A stretch of DNA of 64,000 nt from Herbaspirillum huttiense (GCF_004367745.1 NZ_CP037993.1:1612001-1676000); one strand, 5' to 3'. Positions 39,299 to 49,250 are shown, counted from the stretch's first letter. Made by a program: numbers and translations. The notes: generated by a model from the sequence alone, not told the origin.

Positions 39299-39412
39299 AT
39301 GAAACACACGAAATCGGATGGGCGGCTCTTGGTAAGCGATTTTTTAGGCAGCATCGGCACGCATGGCCTTCGGCAAGCCGGCTATCTGGGCCGGACGGGA
39401 GAATGCGCATGA
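39299..39412 (+). pseudogene. 37-codon remnant of the leading PAAR gene, in-frame internal deletion
   Basis: Reads MKHTKSDGRLLVSDFLGSI then GLRQAGYLGRTGECA. These match both ends of the 137-residue PAAR protein at 5739-6152 (MEHKEFDGQRLANDFLAGI and LLQAGYLAPTGDGA); the roughly 100 residues between are gone but the frame is kept. It retains the AAGGAG signal and the ATGA overlap with the next gene, so it may now serve as a translational-coupling leader. Confidence 0.7.
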
Positions 39413-39945
39413 AGATCATCGGTTGGATTCGCTACGGGGACAAAGCCGCCTGCGGTGGTACGGTGATCGAAGGTGACCAGACTTGCTTCAGCCATGGGCG
39501 TGCTTATGCATTTCAAGGCGCTCGCATGGCGTGCCGCAAGAATTGCATCATTGCACACGGTTTTGCTCGCTCCACCTTGACCAATGGACGGCCGCAGGTG
39601 ATTCATGGAATGAAAACGAGTGCCGGATGCCCGTTGCAATCAACGCTCAACGAAATTGACGGTGTAGGCAGTGATGATGGGGAGGAAATACCGCTTCGCT
39701 TTGTTCAAAACGAGGAAGGCGAGTGGATAGGGAAGATGAATGAGGGGTACGATCAGCACTTCGTCGTGACAGACGAGGAGACGGGGCAAGCTCTTGCCCA
39801 TCGCTATTACCGGATGATTTGCAACGGAAAAGTTACTGAAGGAAAAACCGACATTGATGGCAAGACAGCGAAAGTGTCTTCTGATGACCCGGCAGAAGTC
39901 ACTATCGAGGTCATGCCAGAAGGCTACTCGGGAGGCTCCGCATGA
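39409..39945 (+). CDS. PAAR-domain spike protein with C-terminal adaptor extension
   Basis: A 178-residue protein. Residues 1-87 are a PAAR domain almost the same as that at 5191-5742. Residues 88-178 differ, with YDQHFVVTDEETGQALAHRYY and GKTDIDGKTAKV, again a transthyretin-like adaptor pattern. The frame is open 49 codons upstream, but ATG 39409 gives the shared N-terminus and an ATGA overlap with the remnant ORF. It probably loads the hydrolase encoded next onto the T6SS spike. Confidence 0.85.
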   Translation: MKIIGWIRYGDKAACGGTVIEGDQTCFSHGRAYAFQGARMACRKNCIIAHGFARSTLTNGRPQVIHGMKTSAGCPLQSTLNEIDGVGSDDGEEIPLRFVQNEEGEWIGKMNEGYDQHFVVTDEETGQALAHRYYRMICNGKVTEGKTDIDGKTAKVSSDDPAEVTIEVMPEGYSGGSA

Positions 39946-40625
39946 TTCCGCAGGCAGTCGCCGTTGCGACGGTAGCGTTAACGCTGAAGTCGGATTCGGA
40001 GCCAGTCCCCATACGTGTCAATAAGCCACGCGGCTCGGTTTATTGGGGTGGTGCCGGCCTGAATGGACCTTACATCCAGGATCAAGTCGCCGCACTCCAA
40101 GAAGCCGGAATTGAGCATGTCTGGATAGGAAAGCGCACCTATGGCGATTATCCGGATGCGGCACGCTCTGCTACTGACCTGCGCTATGTGGGGCGCGGCG
40201 ATGATCGAACCTTGCTGATTGAGGGCATGGAGAAAGTTCCTGCCGAACAGTTCAATCTGATCGGTTATTCCTACGGATCATTGATGGCTGCACAAACAGC
40301 TCACGTCTACGCTAGAAATGGGCATATTGTCGATCACCTGGTGTTGATTGCTTCCCCTATTGATCGGGATTTTCTTGAAAAGCTACAGACGAACCGAAAC
40401 ATCAAGAGAGTCATTATTATTGACCTTCGGGAGTACAAAGACCCTATTTTTGCCGGCATGTCGCAGTGGCGGCTCATTCTCTCAAAATCAACGCTGGAGA
40501 AACAGGATGCTGCCTCTGGCACCACGCGCGGTGTAGGGCATTTCTATTACAGACCGGACTCTGATGAAGGGAAGTTTCGTCGCAGGCAACTCGCGAACTA
40601 TTTATATCGACAGGGCTTAAGATGA
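39942..40625 (+). CDS. Alpha/beta-hydrolase, putative T6SS lipase-type effector
   Basis: A 227-residue protein. GYSYGS forms the nucleophile elbow with Ser110; Asp161 or Asp167 and His200 (GVGHFYY) could complete a Ser-Asp-His triad. There is no signal peptide. It sits between a PAAR-adaptor gene and a small membrane-protein gene, joined by ATGA overlaps, the usual order of T6SS effector and immunity genes. It was not matched to a named Tle family; membrane phospholipid is a likely but unproven target. Confidence 0.75.
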   Translation: MIPQAVAVATVALTLKSDSEPVPIRVNKPRGSVYWGGAGLNGPYIQDQVAALQEAGIEHVWIGKRTYGDYPDAARSATDLRYVGRGDDRTLLIEGMEKVPAEQFNLIGYSYGSLMAAQTAHVYARNGHIVDHLVLIASPIDRDFLEKLQTNRNIKRVIIIDLREYKDPIFAGMSQWRLILSKSTLEKQDAASGTTRGVGHFYYRPDSDEGKFRRRQLANYLYRQGLR

Positions 40626-40972
40626 TTTTTAGAAGCATTTTGCCAAATGCGCTTCGTGTACTGGCCCTTCTTGGAGCAATCTTGTTCATTGTCAGTGGGC
40701 CAGATTATCTACGCGGAACCATTTCTTATGGATTGTCGAATGAGTGGCACTTCCAGCATGTTGCCGGCTGGGGCTTCCGGTTCGCGTCCTGGTGTCAATT
40801 GTTAATGCTTGGACTTCTCGCGGTCTCGCCGTTCTGGATATTTGTCAAAAACGACAGCCCGGCAAAATTTCTACCGAACCGTCACATCATCAACCTCATG
40901 GTTGGATTCGGACTGATTTTTTTCCTGCTATCCGTCTCTTTTGAAATGCTGCTGAAAAACCATTTTCCTTAG
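40622..40972 (+). CDS. Putative immunity protein for the hydrolase effector (small membrane protein)
   Basis: A 116-residue protein with three hydrophobic segments (about 10-30, 57-79, 90-112). It overlaps the hydrolase gene by ATGA. Position and topology parallel the immunity candidate of operon 1. No family was recognised; the immunity role is inferred. Confidence 0.6.
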   Translation: MIFRSILPNALRVLALLGAILFIVSGPDYLRGTISYGLSNEWHFQHVAGWGFRFASWCQLLMLGLLAVSPFWIFVKNDSPAKFLPNRHIINLMVGFGLIFFLLSVSFEMLLKNHFP

Positions 40973-41049
40973 GAAGCTGCCTCGCTCATTTTCGATGAAC
41001 GTCGCCCCTCCTTATGGGCCAATACAGCTGAGAAAGTCCCACAAACAAC

Positions 41050-41075
41050 AAAGCCCCGGTTTCCACCGAGGCTTT
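41050..41075. terminator. Bidirectional terminator between T6SS operon 2 and prlC
   Basis: AAAGCC-C-CGGT pairs with ACCG-A-GGCTTT with one internal mismatch, around TTCC; moderately T-rich flanks on both strands. Confidence 0.6.
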
Positions 41076-41106
41076 ATTTACTTTTACTATATGAAGAACT
41101 GGTAAC

Positions 41107-43182
41107 TCAGGCGGCCATGCCGCTATGCCGCAGCAAGGCATCAATGCTCGGCTCCCGCCCACGGAAAGCCTTGAAAGACTCAATGGCCGGACGCGAACCG
41201 CCCACGGCCAGGATTTCCTGCTGGAAGCGGCGACCGGTTTCCAGCGAGATCACGTTGCCGCTGCCGGCAGCCGCTTCCTCAAACGCGCTGTATGCATCCG
41301 CCGACAGCACTTCAGCCCACTTGTAGCTGTAGTAACCCGCCGCATACCCGCCTGCGAAGATGTGCGAGAAGGAATGCTGGAAGCGGTTGAATTCCGGCGG
41401 GCGGATGACAGCAACGCGGTCACGCACGCTGTCGAGCAGCTGCTGCACGGTTTGCTGGCCACCGGCTTCATATTCATGGTGGATCAGCATGTCGAACAGC
41501 GAAAACTCCACCTGGCGCAGCATCTGCAGGCCGGACTGGAAGTTCTTGGCGGCGATCATCTTGTCATACAGCGCGCGCGGCAGCGGCTCGCCGGTATCGG
41601 CATGCGCGGTCAGCTGCTGCAGTACATCCCATTCCCAGCAGAAGTTCTCCATGAATTGCGAGGGCAGTTCCACCGCATCCCATTCCACGCCGGAAATGCC
41701 GGACACGCCCACTTCATCGACCTGCGTCAGCATGTGATGCAGGCCATGGCCGAATTCGTGGAAGAGGGTGATCACTTCATCATGCGTGAACAGGGCCGGC
41801 TTGGACACGCCATCGACCACCGCAGGTTCGGTGAAATTGCAGACCAGGTAGGCGATCGGGGTTTGCACGCCTTGCGCAGTCAGGCGGCGCGCGCGCGCAT
41901 CATCCATCCAGGCGCCGCCACGCTTGCCGGAGCGGGCATACAGGTCCAGGTAGAACTGGCCCACCAGCTGGCCATCACGCTCGATGCGGTAAAACTTCAC
42001 ATCCTTGTGCCACACCGGCGCGGTATCGGGCTTGATCTGCACGCCGAAGAGCTGCTGCGCCACCTGGAACAGGCCACCGACCACCTTGGGCTCGGGGAAA
42101 TATTGTTTCACTTCCTGTTCCGAGAAGGCGTAGCGCTGCTCGCGCAGTTTTTCGGAGGCATAGGTGCTGTCCCAGGCCTTCAGTTCGTCCAGGCCCAGCT
42201 TTTCACGGGCGAAGGTCTTCAGTTCTTCGTAGTCCTTCTGGCCGAAGGGGCGCGCGCGCTGGCCCAGGTCTTCCAGGAAGGCGATCACTTCGCCGGGCGA
42301 CTTGGCCATCTTGGCCACCAGCGACACTTCGGCAAAGTTGGCGTAGCCCAGCAATTGCGCTTCTTCCTTGCGCAGTTGCAGGATCTGGTCGATGTTGCCG
42401 CTGTTGTCCCATTCCGGCTTGACGCCCAGCTCGGACGCCTTGGTGGCGTTGGCGCGGTAGATCTTCTCGCGCAGCGCGCGATTATCTGCATATTGCAGCA
42501 CCGGGAAATACGAGGGGAAGTGCAGCGTGAACTTGTAGCCGGGCTTGCCATCCTTCTCGGCGGCGGCCCGTGCAGCTTGCTTCACATCGGCCGGAAGCCC
42601 CGACAATTCGGCCTCGTCCTCGACGAAGAGGGCGAAGTCATTGGTGGCGTCCAGCACGTTTTCGGAGAAACGGGTGGTCAGCATGGCCTGCTTTTCCTGG
42701 ATCTCGGCGAAGCGTTCCTTCTTGTCGTCGGCCAGTTCGGCACCGGACAGGCGGAAGTCGCGCACGGCATTGTCCACCACCTTGCGGCGCGCGGCCGACA
42801 GGGAGGCGAAGGCCGGGCTGGCCTGCAGGGCCTTGTACTTCTCGAACAGCGCCAGGTTCTGGCCCAGTGCGGTCCAGAATTCCACCAGGCGCGGCTGGTT
42901 CTGGTTGTAGGTGGCGCGCAGGGCCGGGGTGTCCATCACCGAATTGAGGTGGCCGACCACGCTCCAGGCGCGGCCCAGCTTTTCGGTGGCCGATTCCAGC
43001 GGCTCGACGAAATTGTCCCAGGTGACTTCGGCCATCGGTGCTTCCAGTTCGGTGACCAGGCGGCTGGCGTCGGCCAGCAGCTTGTCCAGTGCCGGGGTGA
43101 CGTGCTCCGGCTGGATGGCATCGAACTGGGCATAGCCCGAGAAATCGAGCAGGGGATTGGCGGCGATGTCAGTGGTGGTCAT
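41107..43182 (-). CDS. prlC: Oligopeptidase A (M3 family)
   Basis: A 691-residue cytoplasmic zinc peptidase. HEFGHGLHHML is the M3 HExxH site and the preceding FHEF context, GISGVEWDAVELPSQFMENF and GYAAGYYSYKWAEVLSAD are typical. It degrades oligopeptides released by ATP-dependent proteases and signal peptides. ATG 43182 (MTTTDIAANPLLDF) was chosen by family N-terminus; the frame extends 8 codons upstream. folD lies 69 nt upstream on the same strand. Confidence 0.95.
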   Translation of the reverse strand: MTTTDIAANPLLDFSGYAQFDAIQPEHVTPALDKLLADASRLVTELEAPMAEVTWDNFVEPLESATEKLGRAWSVVGHLNSVMDTPALRATYNQNQPRLVEFWTALGQNLALFEKYKALQASPAFASLSAARRKVVDNAVRDFRLSGAELADDKKERFAEIQEKQAMLTTRFSENVLDATNDFALFVEDEAELSGLPADVKQAARAAAEKDGKPGYKFTLHFPSYFPVLQYADNRALREKIYRANATKASELGVKPEWDNSGNIDQILQLRKEEAQLLGYANFAEVSLVAKMAKSPGEVIAFLEDLGQRARPFGQKDYEELKTFAREKLGLDELKAWDSTYASEKLREQRYAFSEQEVKQYFPEPKVVGGLFQVAQQLFGVQIKPDTAPVWHKDVKFYRIERDGQLVGQFYLDLYARSGKRGGAWMDDARARRLTAQGVQTPIAYLVCNFTEPAVVDGVSKPALFTHDEVITLFHEFGHGLHHMLTQVDEVGVSGISGVEWDAVELPSQFMENFCWEWDVLQQLTAHADTGEPLPRALYDKMIAAKNFQSGLQMLRQVEFSLFDMLIHHEYEAGGQQTVQQLLDSVRDRVAVIRPPEFNRFQHSFSHIFAGGYAAGYYSYKWAEVLSADAYSAFEEAAAGSGNVISLETGRRFQQEILAVGGSRPAIESFKAFRGREPSIDALLRHSGMAA

Positions 43183-43251
43183 GGGCTCTCGTTTCTCTGA
43201 AAACATCCGGCAGCCAGGCTGCCGGAGGGTAATGCGCTAAGGGCGTGCCGA

Positions 43252-44097
43252 TCAGCTGCGTTCGGCGGCTTCAATGGTGTTGACCAGCAGCATGGTGATG
43301 GTCATCGGACCCACGCCACCGGGCACCGGGGTGATCCAGCCGGCAACTTCCTTGGCATTGGCGAAATCGACGTCGCCGCACAGCTTGCCGTTGTCATCGC
43401 GGTTCATGCCGACGTCGATGACGACTGCGCCAGGCTTGACCATGTCGGCGGTGACGATGTTGCGCTTGCCGGTGGCGACCACCAGGATGTCGGCCTGGCG
43501 GGTGTGGTGGCCGAGGTCACGGGTCTTGGAGTTACAGATAGTGACGGTGGCACCGGCTTGCAAGAGCAACATCGCCTGCGGCTTGCCGACAATGTTCGAG
43601 GCACCGACCACCACCGCATTGGCGCCACGCACCGGGTAGTCGATCGATTCCAGCATCTTCATGACGCCATAGGGGGTGCAGGGGCGGAACAGCGGCTGGC
43701 CGGTCATCAGCAGGCCGGCGTTGCTGACGTGGAAACCGTCCACGTCCTTTTCCGGGGCGATGGCTTCGATCACCTTGTGGGCGTCGATATGGGCCGGCAG
43801 CGGCAGCTGCACCAGGATGCCGTTGATCTTGGGATCGGCGTTGAGGGCGTCGATGCGGGCCAGGAGCTCGGCTTCCGTCATCGAGGCTTCATATTTTTCC
43901 AGCACGGAGTGCAGGCCGTTGTCCTGGCAGGCCTTGACCTTGTTGCGCACGTAGACCTGGGAAGCCGGGCTGTCGCCCACCAGAATCACGGCCAAGCCGG
44001 GTTGCTTGCCTTGGGCGGTGAGGGCGGCGGCGCGCTTGGCCACTTCGGCGCGCAGTTGTTGGGAGAGCAGGTTTCCGTCGATCAGTTGGGCAGACAT
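43252..44097 (-). CDS. folD: Bifunctional methylene-THF dehydrogenase / methenyl-THF cyclohydrolase
   Basis: A 281-residue Fol[19 protein letters not shown] holds the catalytic lysine, QLPLPAHID the substrate loop, [17 protein letters not shown] the NADP site and [15 protein letters not shown] the C-terminal signature. It interconverts one-carbon folates. ATG 44097 was chosen; 55 further open codons upstream lack family similarity. Confidence 0.96.
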   Translation of the reverse strand: MSAQLIDGNLLSQQLRAEVAKRAAALTAQGKQPGLAVILVGDSPASQVYVRNKVKACQDNGLHSVLEKYEASMTEAELLARIDALNADPKINGILVQLPLPAHIDAHKVIEAIAPEKDVDGFHVSNAGLLMTGQPLFRPCTPYGVMKMLESIDYPVRGANAVVVGASNIVGKPQAMLLLQAGATVTICNSKTRDLGHHTRQADILVVATGKRNIVTADMVKPGAVVIDVGMNRDDNGKLCGDVDFANAKEVAGWITPVPGGVGPMTITMLLVNTIEAAERS

Positions 44098-44395
44098 GGC
44101 AGATAAGGCTTTAGAAAGTGAAGGGCAGGGCTGGAAAGAAGGCGCCCGGTCAGGCCGGGACCACTCGAACTCAAGGCGCAAAGCACCGGAACCCGTGATT
44201 ATAAAGCCAGGCGGCAGGCCGGACGAAATGCCGGTGCGAGTCGACATGTTGCTGGATTGCAAATGCTTTTTGCATCAATTTCCTTCATCTTGGCATTTGG
44301 GGTGGCGCACGACGGGGATTTGCAATTTCGGTTATGCTCCCGCATCCTGAAGCCCCAGCTGCTAATACATAGCGACAAGAACCAAGGACTACCGC

Positions 44396-45991
44396 ATGAC
44401 CGATCTCCTCACCCGCCGCCTGCAACAGCTTTCCCAGCCGCACCATCTTGCGCTGCTGGGCCAGGGCCTGCGCGGCGTGGAACGGGAGACGCTGCGCGTG
44501 GACGGCCAGGGTCATCTGGCCCGCACGCCCCATCCGCCGGCGCTGGGATCGGCCCTGACCAATGACCTGATCACCACCGATTATTCGGAGTCGCTGCTGG
44601 AGTTCATCACGCCGGCCATGCCCGACATCGCCGATGCCCTGCAGCGCCTGGACGAGATCCACCGCTTTGCCTACACCAAGCTGGACGGCGAATTCCTGTG
44701 GAATGCCTCGATGCCCTGCGTGCTGCCGCCGGAAGACGAGATTCCCCTGGCCTGGTACGGCAGCTCGCACATCGGCATGTTGAAGCACGTCTACCGCCGG
44801 GGCCTGGCGCTGCGCTATGGCCGCACCATGCAGTGCATCGCCGGTATTCACTACAACTTCTCTTTAAGTGAAGACTTGTGGGAAGTCCTGCGGGACGGCG
44901 ATGACACCGTCGATCCTTCCCTGTCGCGCCGCGATTACCAGTCCGAGCGCTACATTGCCCTGATCCGCAACTTCCGCCGCTACAGCTGGCTGCTGATGTA
45001 CCTGTTCGGTGCTTCACCGGCCGTGGCGACCAATTTCCTGCGCGGCCGGCCGCATCAGCTGGAGACCTTGTCCGAAGACACGCTCTTCCTGCCCTACGGC
45101 ACCAGCCTGCGCATGAGCGACCTGGGCTACCAGAACCACGCCCAGGCCAACATCACCCCGCACTACAACAACCTGCCGGCTTACATCCGCAGCCTGGCGC
45201 ATGCCGTCAGCGAGCCGTATCCGCCGTATGAAGCCATTGGCACCAAGCGCGACGGTGAATGGGTGCAGATCAATACCAACATCCTGCAGATCGAAAACGA
45301 GTTCTACTCGGCGATCCGCCCCAAGCGCGTCATCAACAGCGGCGAGCGCCCGGTGCAGGCGCTGTCGGCGCGCGGCGTGCAGTATGTGGAAGTGCGCTGC
45401 ATGGACATCGATCCTTTCAATCCGCTGGGCATCGGCCTGGAAGCGGCGCGTTTCCTGGATGTGTTCCTGCACTTCCTGGCGCTGGAATCGAGCTGCCTGA
45501 CCTCGGACGAGGAGGGCGTGGAAAACCGCGCCAACTTCCTGGCCACCGTCAAGGAAGGCCGCCGTCCCGGCTTGAAGCTGCAGTTCAAGGGGGAAAGCCT
45601 GCTGCTCACCGACTGGGGCCAGCAACTGCTGGACCGCATGGAGCCGGTCGCCGAGCTGCTGGACCGTCATCTCGGCGGCACCCAGCACCGTGACAGCCTG
45701 GCCGTGCAGCGCGCCAAGCTGGCCGATCCCGACAGCACGCCCTCGGCACGCGTCCTGCGCGAGATCCGCGAAGCCGGCAATTCCTTCCCGGCTTATACCC
45801 TGGCCAACAGCCAGCGCCAGGCCGCCGAACTGATCGCCCGTCCGCTCTCGTCCTCCAGGACGGCTGACTTCGTGGCCATCGCCCAGGCTTCGCTGGATGC
45901 CCAGCGCGACATCGAGCGCACCCAGGTCGGCGACTTCGATACCTTCGTGGCCGCCTACCGGGCCAGTACCCTGGGCAATATCGCCATCTGA
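44396..45991 (+). CDS. gshA: Glutamate-cysteine ligase
   Basis: A 531-residue GshA of the proteobacterial class I type. GVERETLRV at the N-terminus, [22 protein letters not shown] and [14 protein letters not shown] are family blocks around the ATP and glutamate sites. It makes gamma-glutamylcysteine, the first step of glutathione synthesis. AAGGA precedes the ATG by about 6 nt. Confidence 0.95.
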   Translation: MTDLLTRRLQQLSQPHHLALLGQGLRGVERETLRVDGQGHLARTPHPPALGSALTNDLITTDYSESLLEFITPAMPDIADALQRLDEIHRFAYTKLDGEFLWNASMPCVLPPEDEIPLAWYGSSHIGMLKHVYRRGLALRYGRTMQCIAGIHYNFSLSEDLWEVLRDGDDTVDPSLSRRDYQSERYIALIRNFRRYSWLLMYLFGASPAVATNFLRGRPHQLETLSEDTLFLPYGTSLRMSDLGYQNHAQANITPHYNNLPAYIRSLAHAVSEPYPPYEAIGTKRDGEWVQINTNILQIENEFYSAIRPKRVINSGERPVQALSARGVQYVEVRCMDIDPFNPLGIGLEAARFLDVFLHFLALESSCLTSDEEGVENRANFLATVKEGRRPGLKLQFKGESLLLTDWGQQLLDRMEPVAELLDRHLGGTQHRDSLAVQRAKLADPDSTPSARVLREIREAGNSFPAYTLANSQRQAAELIARPLSSSRTADFVAIAQASLDAQRDIERTQVGDFDTFVAAYRASTLGNIAI

Positions 45992-46049
45992 TACCGGACC
46001 TTCCGCTTCATTTATGGTGGGCAATCCCTGAACGATATGCAAAATGGCA

Positions 46050-46077
46050 ACGCCTCGTCCCTCGACGAGGCGTTTTT
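46050..46077 (+). terminator. Intrinsic terminator after gshA
   Basis: ACGCCTCGTC (46050-46059) pairs with GACGAGGCGT (46064-46073), followed by T5. Confidence 0.85.
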
Positions 46078-46537
46078 GCTTGTCGGCCGGAAAGGCAGGT
46101 CATTGCTGCCTTGGCAATTCTTTCCGTTCACTTTTATGGAGCGAAAAATGCTGTTTGAGGCTCTGCCGGCAGCCTTTGCGGCATTGCAAACAGGGCAAGA
46201 AACCCTCTCTCACAGGGGCATACAGTAAAAATACGAGGCCCGGGAAGCCCCTATTCATGCCGCTTTGCAGCATATTTTCGTATTATGAAATTGATTATCG
46301 TAATTTGAAAATCAAAAATTCCCTGATAAAATTCGTCGTCCACACGGCTGGAAGACCGTACATTTAAGCCTGTTTCGCCTCCAACGCCTTGCCCCACGGG
46401 CCGGGAAGGATTGCAGCACAGGCAACACATGGCGCTTTTCCTGCAACACCTGCCGGCGGCATTGCGTACCGAATGAACCGACCGACCCGCCTGGTCCACC
46501 CGACCGGACGGATCTCTCAACAACCAGGAGACATGAC
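46078..46537. other. Leader region of the pyruvate dehydrogenase operon
   Basis: About 460 nt without a gene. The segment 46260-46340 is markedly AT-rich with repeated ATTATG/TTGATTATCG words, and contains the best promoter candidate. From 46333 to the aceE start there would be about 200 nt of 5' leader. AGGAGA lies 6-7 nt before ATG 46538. Confidence 0.5.
46305..46332 (+). promoter_or_regulatory. Candidate aceE promoter with extended -10
   Basis: TTGAAA (46305-46310), 16-nt spacer, TAAAAT (46327-46332) preceded by TGA, i.e. an extended -10 (TGn). It lies in an AT-rich island before the pyruvate dehydrogenase genes. Confidence 0.5.
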
Positions 46538-49234
46538 ATGTCAGCCCAAATCGATCAAGTTCTGGCGCAGGCCGCCAACGATCCCGATGTGATGGAAACC
46601 CAGGAGTGGCTTGACGCCCTCGAAGCCGTGATCGAAAAGGAAGGCCCGGACCGCGCCCACTACCTGATGGAACGCATGGTCGATCTGGCGCGCCGCCGTG
46701 GTGCCCACATCCCCTTCTCCAGCAACACTGCCTACGTCAACACCATTCCGGCCGACCAGGGCGAGCACTGCCCGGGCAACCTGGAATATGAAGAGCGCCT
46801 GCGCTCCTGGATGCGCTGGAACGCCATGGCCATGGTGGTCAAGGCCAACCGCGTGGATGGCGACCTGGGTGGCCACCTGTCTTCCTTCGCGTCGCTGGCT
46901 AACATGCTGGGCATCGGCTTCAACCACTTCTGGCACGCCCCGACCGAAGAGCACGGCGGCGACCTGCTGTACATCCAGGGCCACTCCTCGCCCGGCATCT
47001 ACGCGCGCGCCTTCCTGGAAGGCCGCCTGACCGAAGACCAGCTGATCCACTTCCGCCGCGAAGCCGACGGTCATGGCCTGTCGTCCTACCCGCACCCCAA
47101 GCTGATGCCGGAATTCTGGCAGTTCCCGACCGTGTCGATGGGCCTGGGTCCCTTGATGGCGATCTACCAGGCACGCTTCCTGAAGTACCTGCACGCCCGT
47201 GGCATCGCCAAGACCGACAACCGCAAGGTCTGGGCCTTCTGTGGCGACGGCGAAATGGACGAACCGGAATCGATGGGCGCCATCGGCATGGCCGGCCGTG
47301 AAAAGCTGAACAACCTGGTCATCGTGGTCAACTGCAACCTGCAGCGCCTGGACGGCCCGGTGCGCGGCAATGGCAAGATCATCCAGGAACTGGAGTCCGA
47401 CTTCCGCGGTGCTGGCTGGAACGTGGTCAAGGTCATCTGGGGCAGCGGCTGGGACGAGCTGCTGGCCAAGGACAAGGACGGCATCCTGCAGAAGGTCATG
47501 ATGGAAACCGTCGACGGCGAGTACCAGAACTACAAGGCCAAGGACGGCGCCTTCGTGCGCAAGCACTTCTTCGGCAAGCATCCCAAGCTGCTGGAGATGG
47601 TCTCCAAGATGTCGGATGACGACATCTGGCGCCTGACCCGCGGCGGCCACGACCCGCACAAGATCTACGCGGCCTTCAAGGTCGCGCAGGAATCCAAGGA
47701 CCAGCCGACCGTGATCCTGGCCAAGTCCATCAAGGGCTATGGTTTCGGCAAGGCCGGCGAAGCGCGCAACACTGCGCACAACACCAAGAAACTGGACGAC
47801 GAAGCCATCCGCGCCATGCGCGACCGCTTCCAGCTGCCGATCTCGGACGCCGAACTGCCCAACATCCCGTTCTTCAAACCGGCTGACGACGCGCCGGAAA
47901 TGCAGTACCTGCACGAGCGCCGCAAGGCCCTGGGCGGCTACCTGCCGCAGCGCCGCGTCCACGCCGACGAAAAGCTGCCGGTGCCGGAACTGTCGGCCTT
48001 CCAGGCCATGCTGGAACCCACCGCCGAAGGCCGTGAGATCTCCACCACCGCCGCCTATTCGCGCGTGCTGACCGCACTGCTGCGCGACCCCAACCTGGGC
48101 CCGCGCGTGGTGCCCATCATGGTCGACGAGTCCCGTACCTTCGGTATGGAAGGCCTGTTCCGCCAGATCGGCATCTTCAGCCAGGTCGGCCAGCTGTACG
48201 AACCGGTCGACAAGGACCAGGTGATGTACTACCGCGAAGACAAGGCCGGCCAGATCCTGCAGGAAGGCATCAACGAAGCCGGTGGCATGAGCTCGTGGAT
48301 CGCTGCGGCGACCTCGTACTCGACCAACAACCGCGTGATGATTCCGTTCTACACCTACTACTCCATGTTCGGTCTGCAACGTATCGGCGACCTGGCATGG
48401 GCAGCTGGTGACATGCGCGCTCGCGGCTTCCTGATCGGCGGCACCGCCGGCCGTACCACCCTGAACGGTGAAGGCCTGCAGCACGAAGACGGCCACAGCC
48501 ACGTGTTCGCCTCGGCGATCCCGAACTGCATCCCCTACGACCCGACCTTCGCCCACGAAGTCGCCGTGATCATCCATGACGGCCTGCGCCGCATGGTGGC
48601 CAACCAGGAAGACGTGTTCTACTACATCACCGTGATGAACGAGAACTACGGCCACCCTGGCATCAAGCCGGGCCAGGAAGAGGGCATCATCAAGGGCCTG
48701 TACCTGTTGAACGAAGGCGGCAAGGAAAACAAGCTGCGCGTGCAACTGCTGGGTTCGGGCACCATCCTGCGCGAAGTCATCGCTGCGGCCGACCTGCTGC
48801 GCGATGACTGGAAGGTCGACGCCGACGTCTGGTCCGCACCGTCCTTCACCCTGCTGGCCCGCGATGGCCAGGACGTGGAACGCTGGAACATGCTGCATCC
48901 GGCCGAGGCCCCGAAGAAGAGCTACTTCGAGCAATCGCTGGAAGGCAGCGAAGGCCCGATCGTGGTCTCCACCGACTACATGCGCACCTACGCCGAGCAG
49001 GTCCGCGCCTTCGTGCCGAAGGGCCGCTCCTACAAGGTGCTGGGCACCGACGGCTACGGCCGTTCGGACACCCGCGCCAAGCTGCGTGAGTTCTTCGAAG
49101 TGAACCGTTACTTCGTGACCGTGGCCGCCCTGAAGTCGCTGGCCGATGAAGGCAAGATCAAGCCGGAAGTGGTGGCGCAAGCCATCGCCAAATACGGCAT
49201 CGATCCGAACAAGCCGAACCCGGTGACCCTGTAA
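46538..49234 (+). CDS. aceE: Pyruvate dehydrogenase E1 component, homodimeric type
   Basis: An 898-residue E1. GDGEMDEPESMGAIGMAGREKLNNLVIVVNCNLQ... includes the thiamine diphosphate motif (GDGE to NCN). The C-terminal two domains match the AceE family. It decarboxylates pyruvate and reductively acetylates the lipoyl groups of AceF. First gene of the aceE-aceF-lpdA operon. Confidence 0.97.
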   Translation: MSAQIDQVLAQAANDPDVMETQEWLDALEAVIEKEGPDRAHYLMERMVDLARRRGAHIPFSSNTAYVNTIPADQGEHCPGNLEYEERLRSWMRWNAMAMVVKANRVDGDLGGHLSSFASLANMLGIGFNHFWHAPTEEHGGDLLYIQGHSSPGIYARAFLEGRLTEDQLIHFRREADGHGLSSYPHPKLMPEFWQFPTVSMGLGPLMAIYQARFLKYLHARGIAKTDNRKVWAFCGDGEMDEPESMGAIGMAGREKLNNLVIVVNCNLQRLDGPVRGNGKIIQELESDFRGAGWNVVKVIWGSGWDELLAKDKDGILQKVMMETVDGEYQNYKAKDGAFVRKHFFGKHPKLLEMVSKMSDDDIWRLTRGGHDPHKIYAAFKVAQESKDQPTVILAKSIKGYGFGKAGEARNTAHNTKKLDDEAIRAMRDRFQLPISDAELPNIPFFKPADDAPEMQYLHERRKALGGYLPQRRVHADEKLPVPELSAFQAMLEPTAEGREISTTAAYSRVLTALLRDPNLGPRVVPIMVDESRTFGMEGLFRQIGIFSQVGQLYEPVDKDQVMYYREDKAGQILQEGINEAGGMSSWIAAATSYSTNNRVMIPFYTYYSMFGLQRIGDLAWAAGDMRARGFLIGGTAGRTTLNGEGLQHEDGHSHVFASAIPNCIPYDPTFAHEVAVIIHDGLRRMVANQEDVFYYITVMNENYGHPGIKPGQEEGIIKGLYLLNEGGKENKLRVQLLGSGTILREVIAAADLLRDDWKVDADVWSAPSFTLLARDGQDVERWNMLHPAEAPKKSYFEQSLEGSEGPIVVSTDYMRTYAEQVRAFVPKGRSYKVLGTDGYGRSDTRAKLREFFEVNRYFVTVAALKSLADEGKIKPEVVAQAIAKYGIDPNKPNPVTL

Positions 49235-49250
49235 GGACTGCCTGACCGAC

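Noticed and set aside
41125-43200. A 691-codon plus-strand ORF opposite prlC
   Set aside because: Shadow frame; the M3 peptidase on the other strand explains the DNA fully.
46538-49234. Possible selenocysteine or programmed shift in aceE
   Set aside because: The gene is intact and of normal length; nothing unusual remained after inspection.
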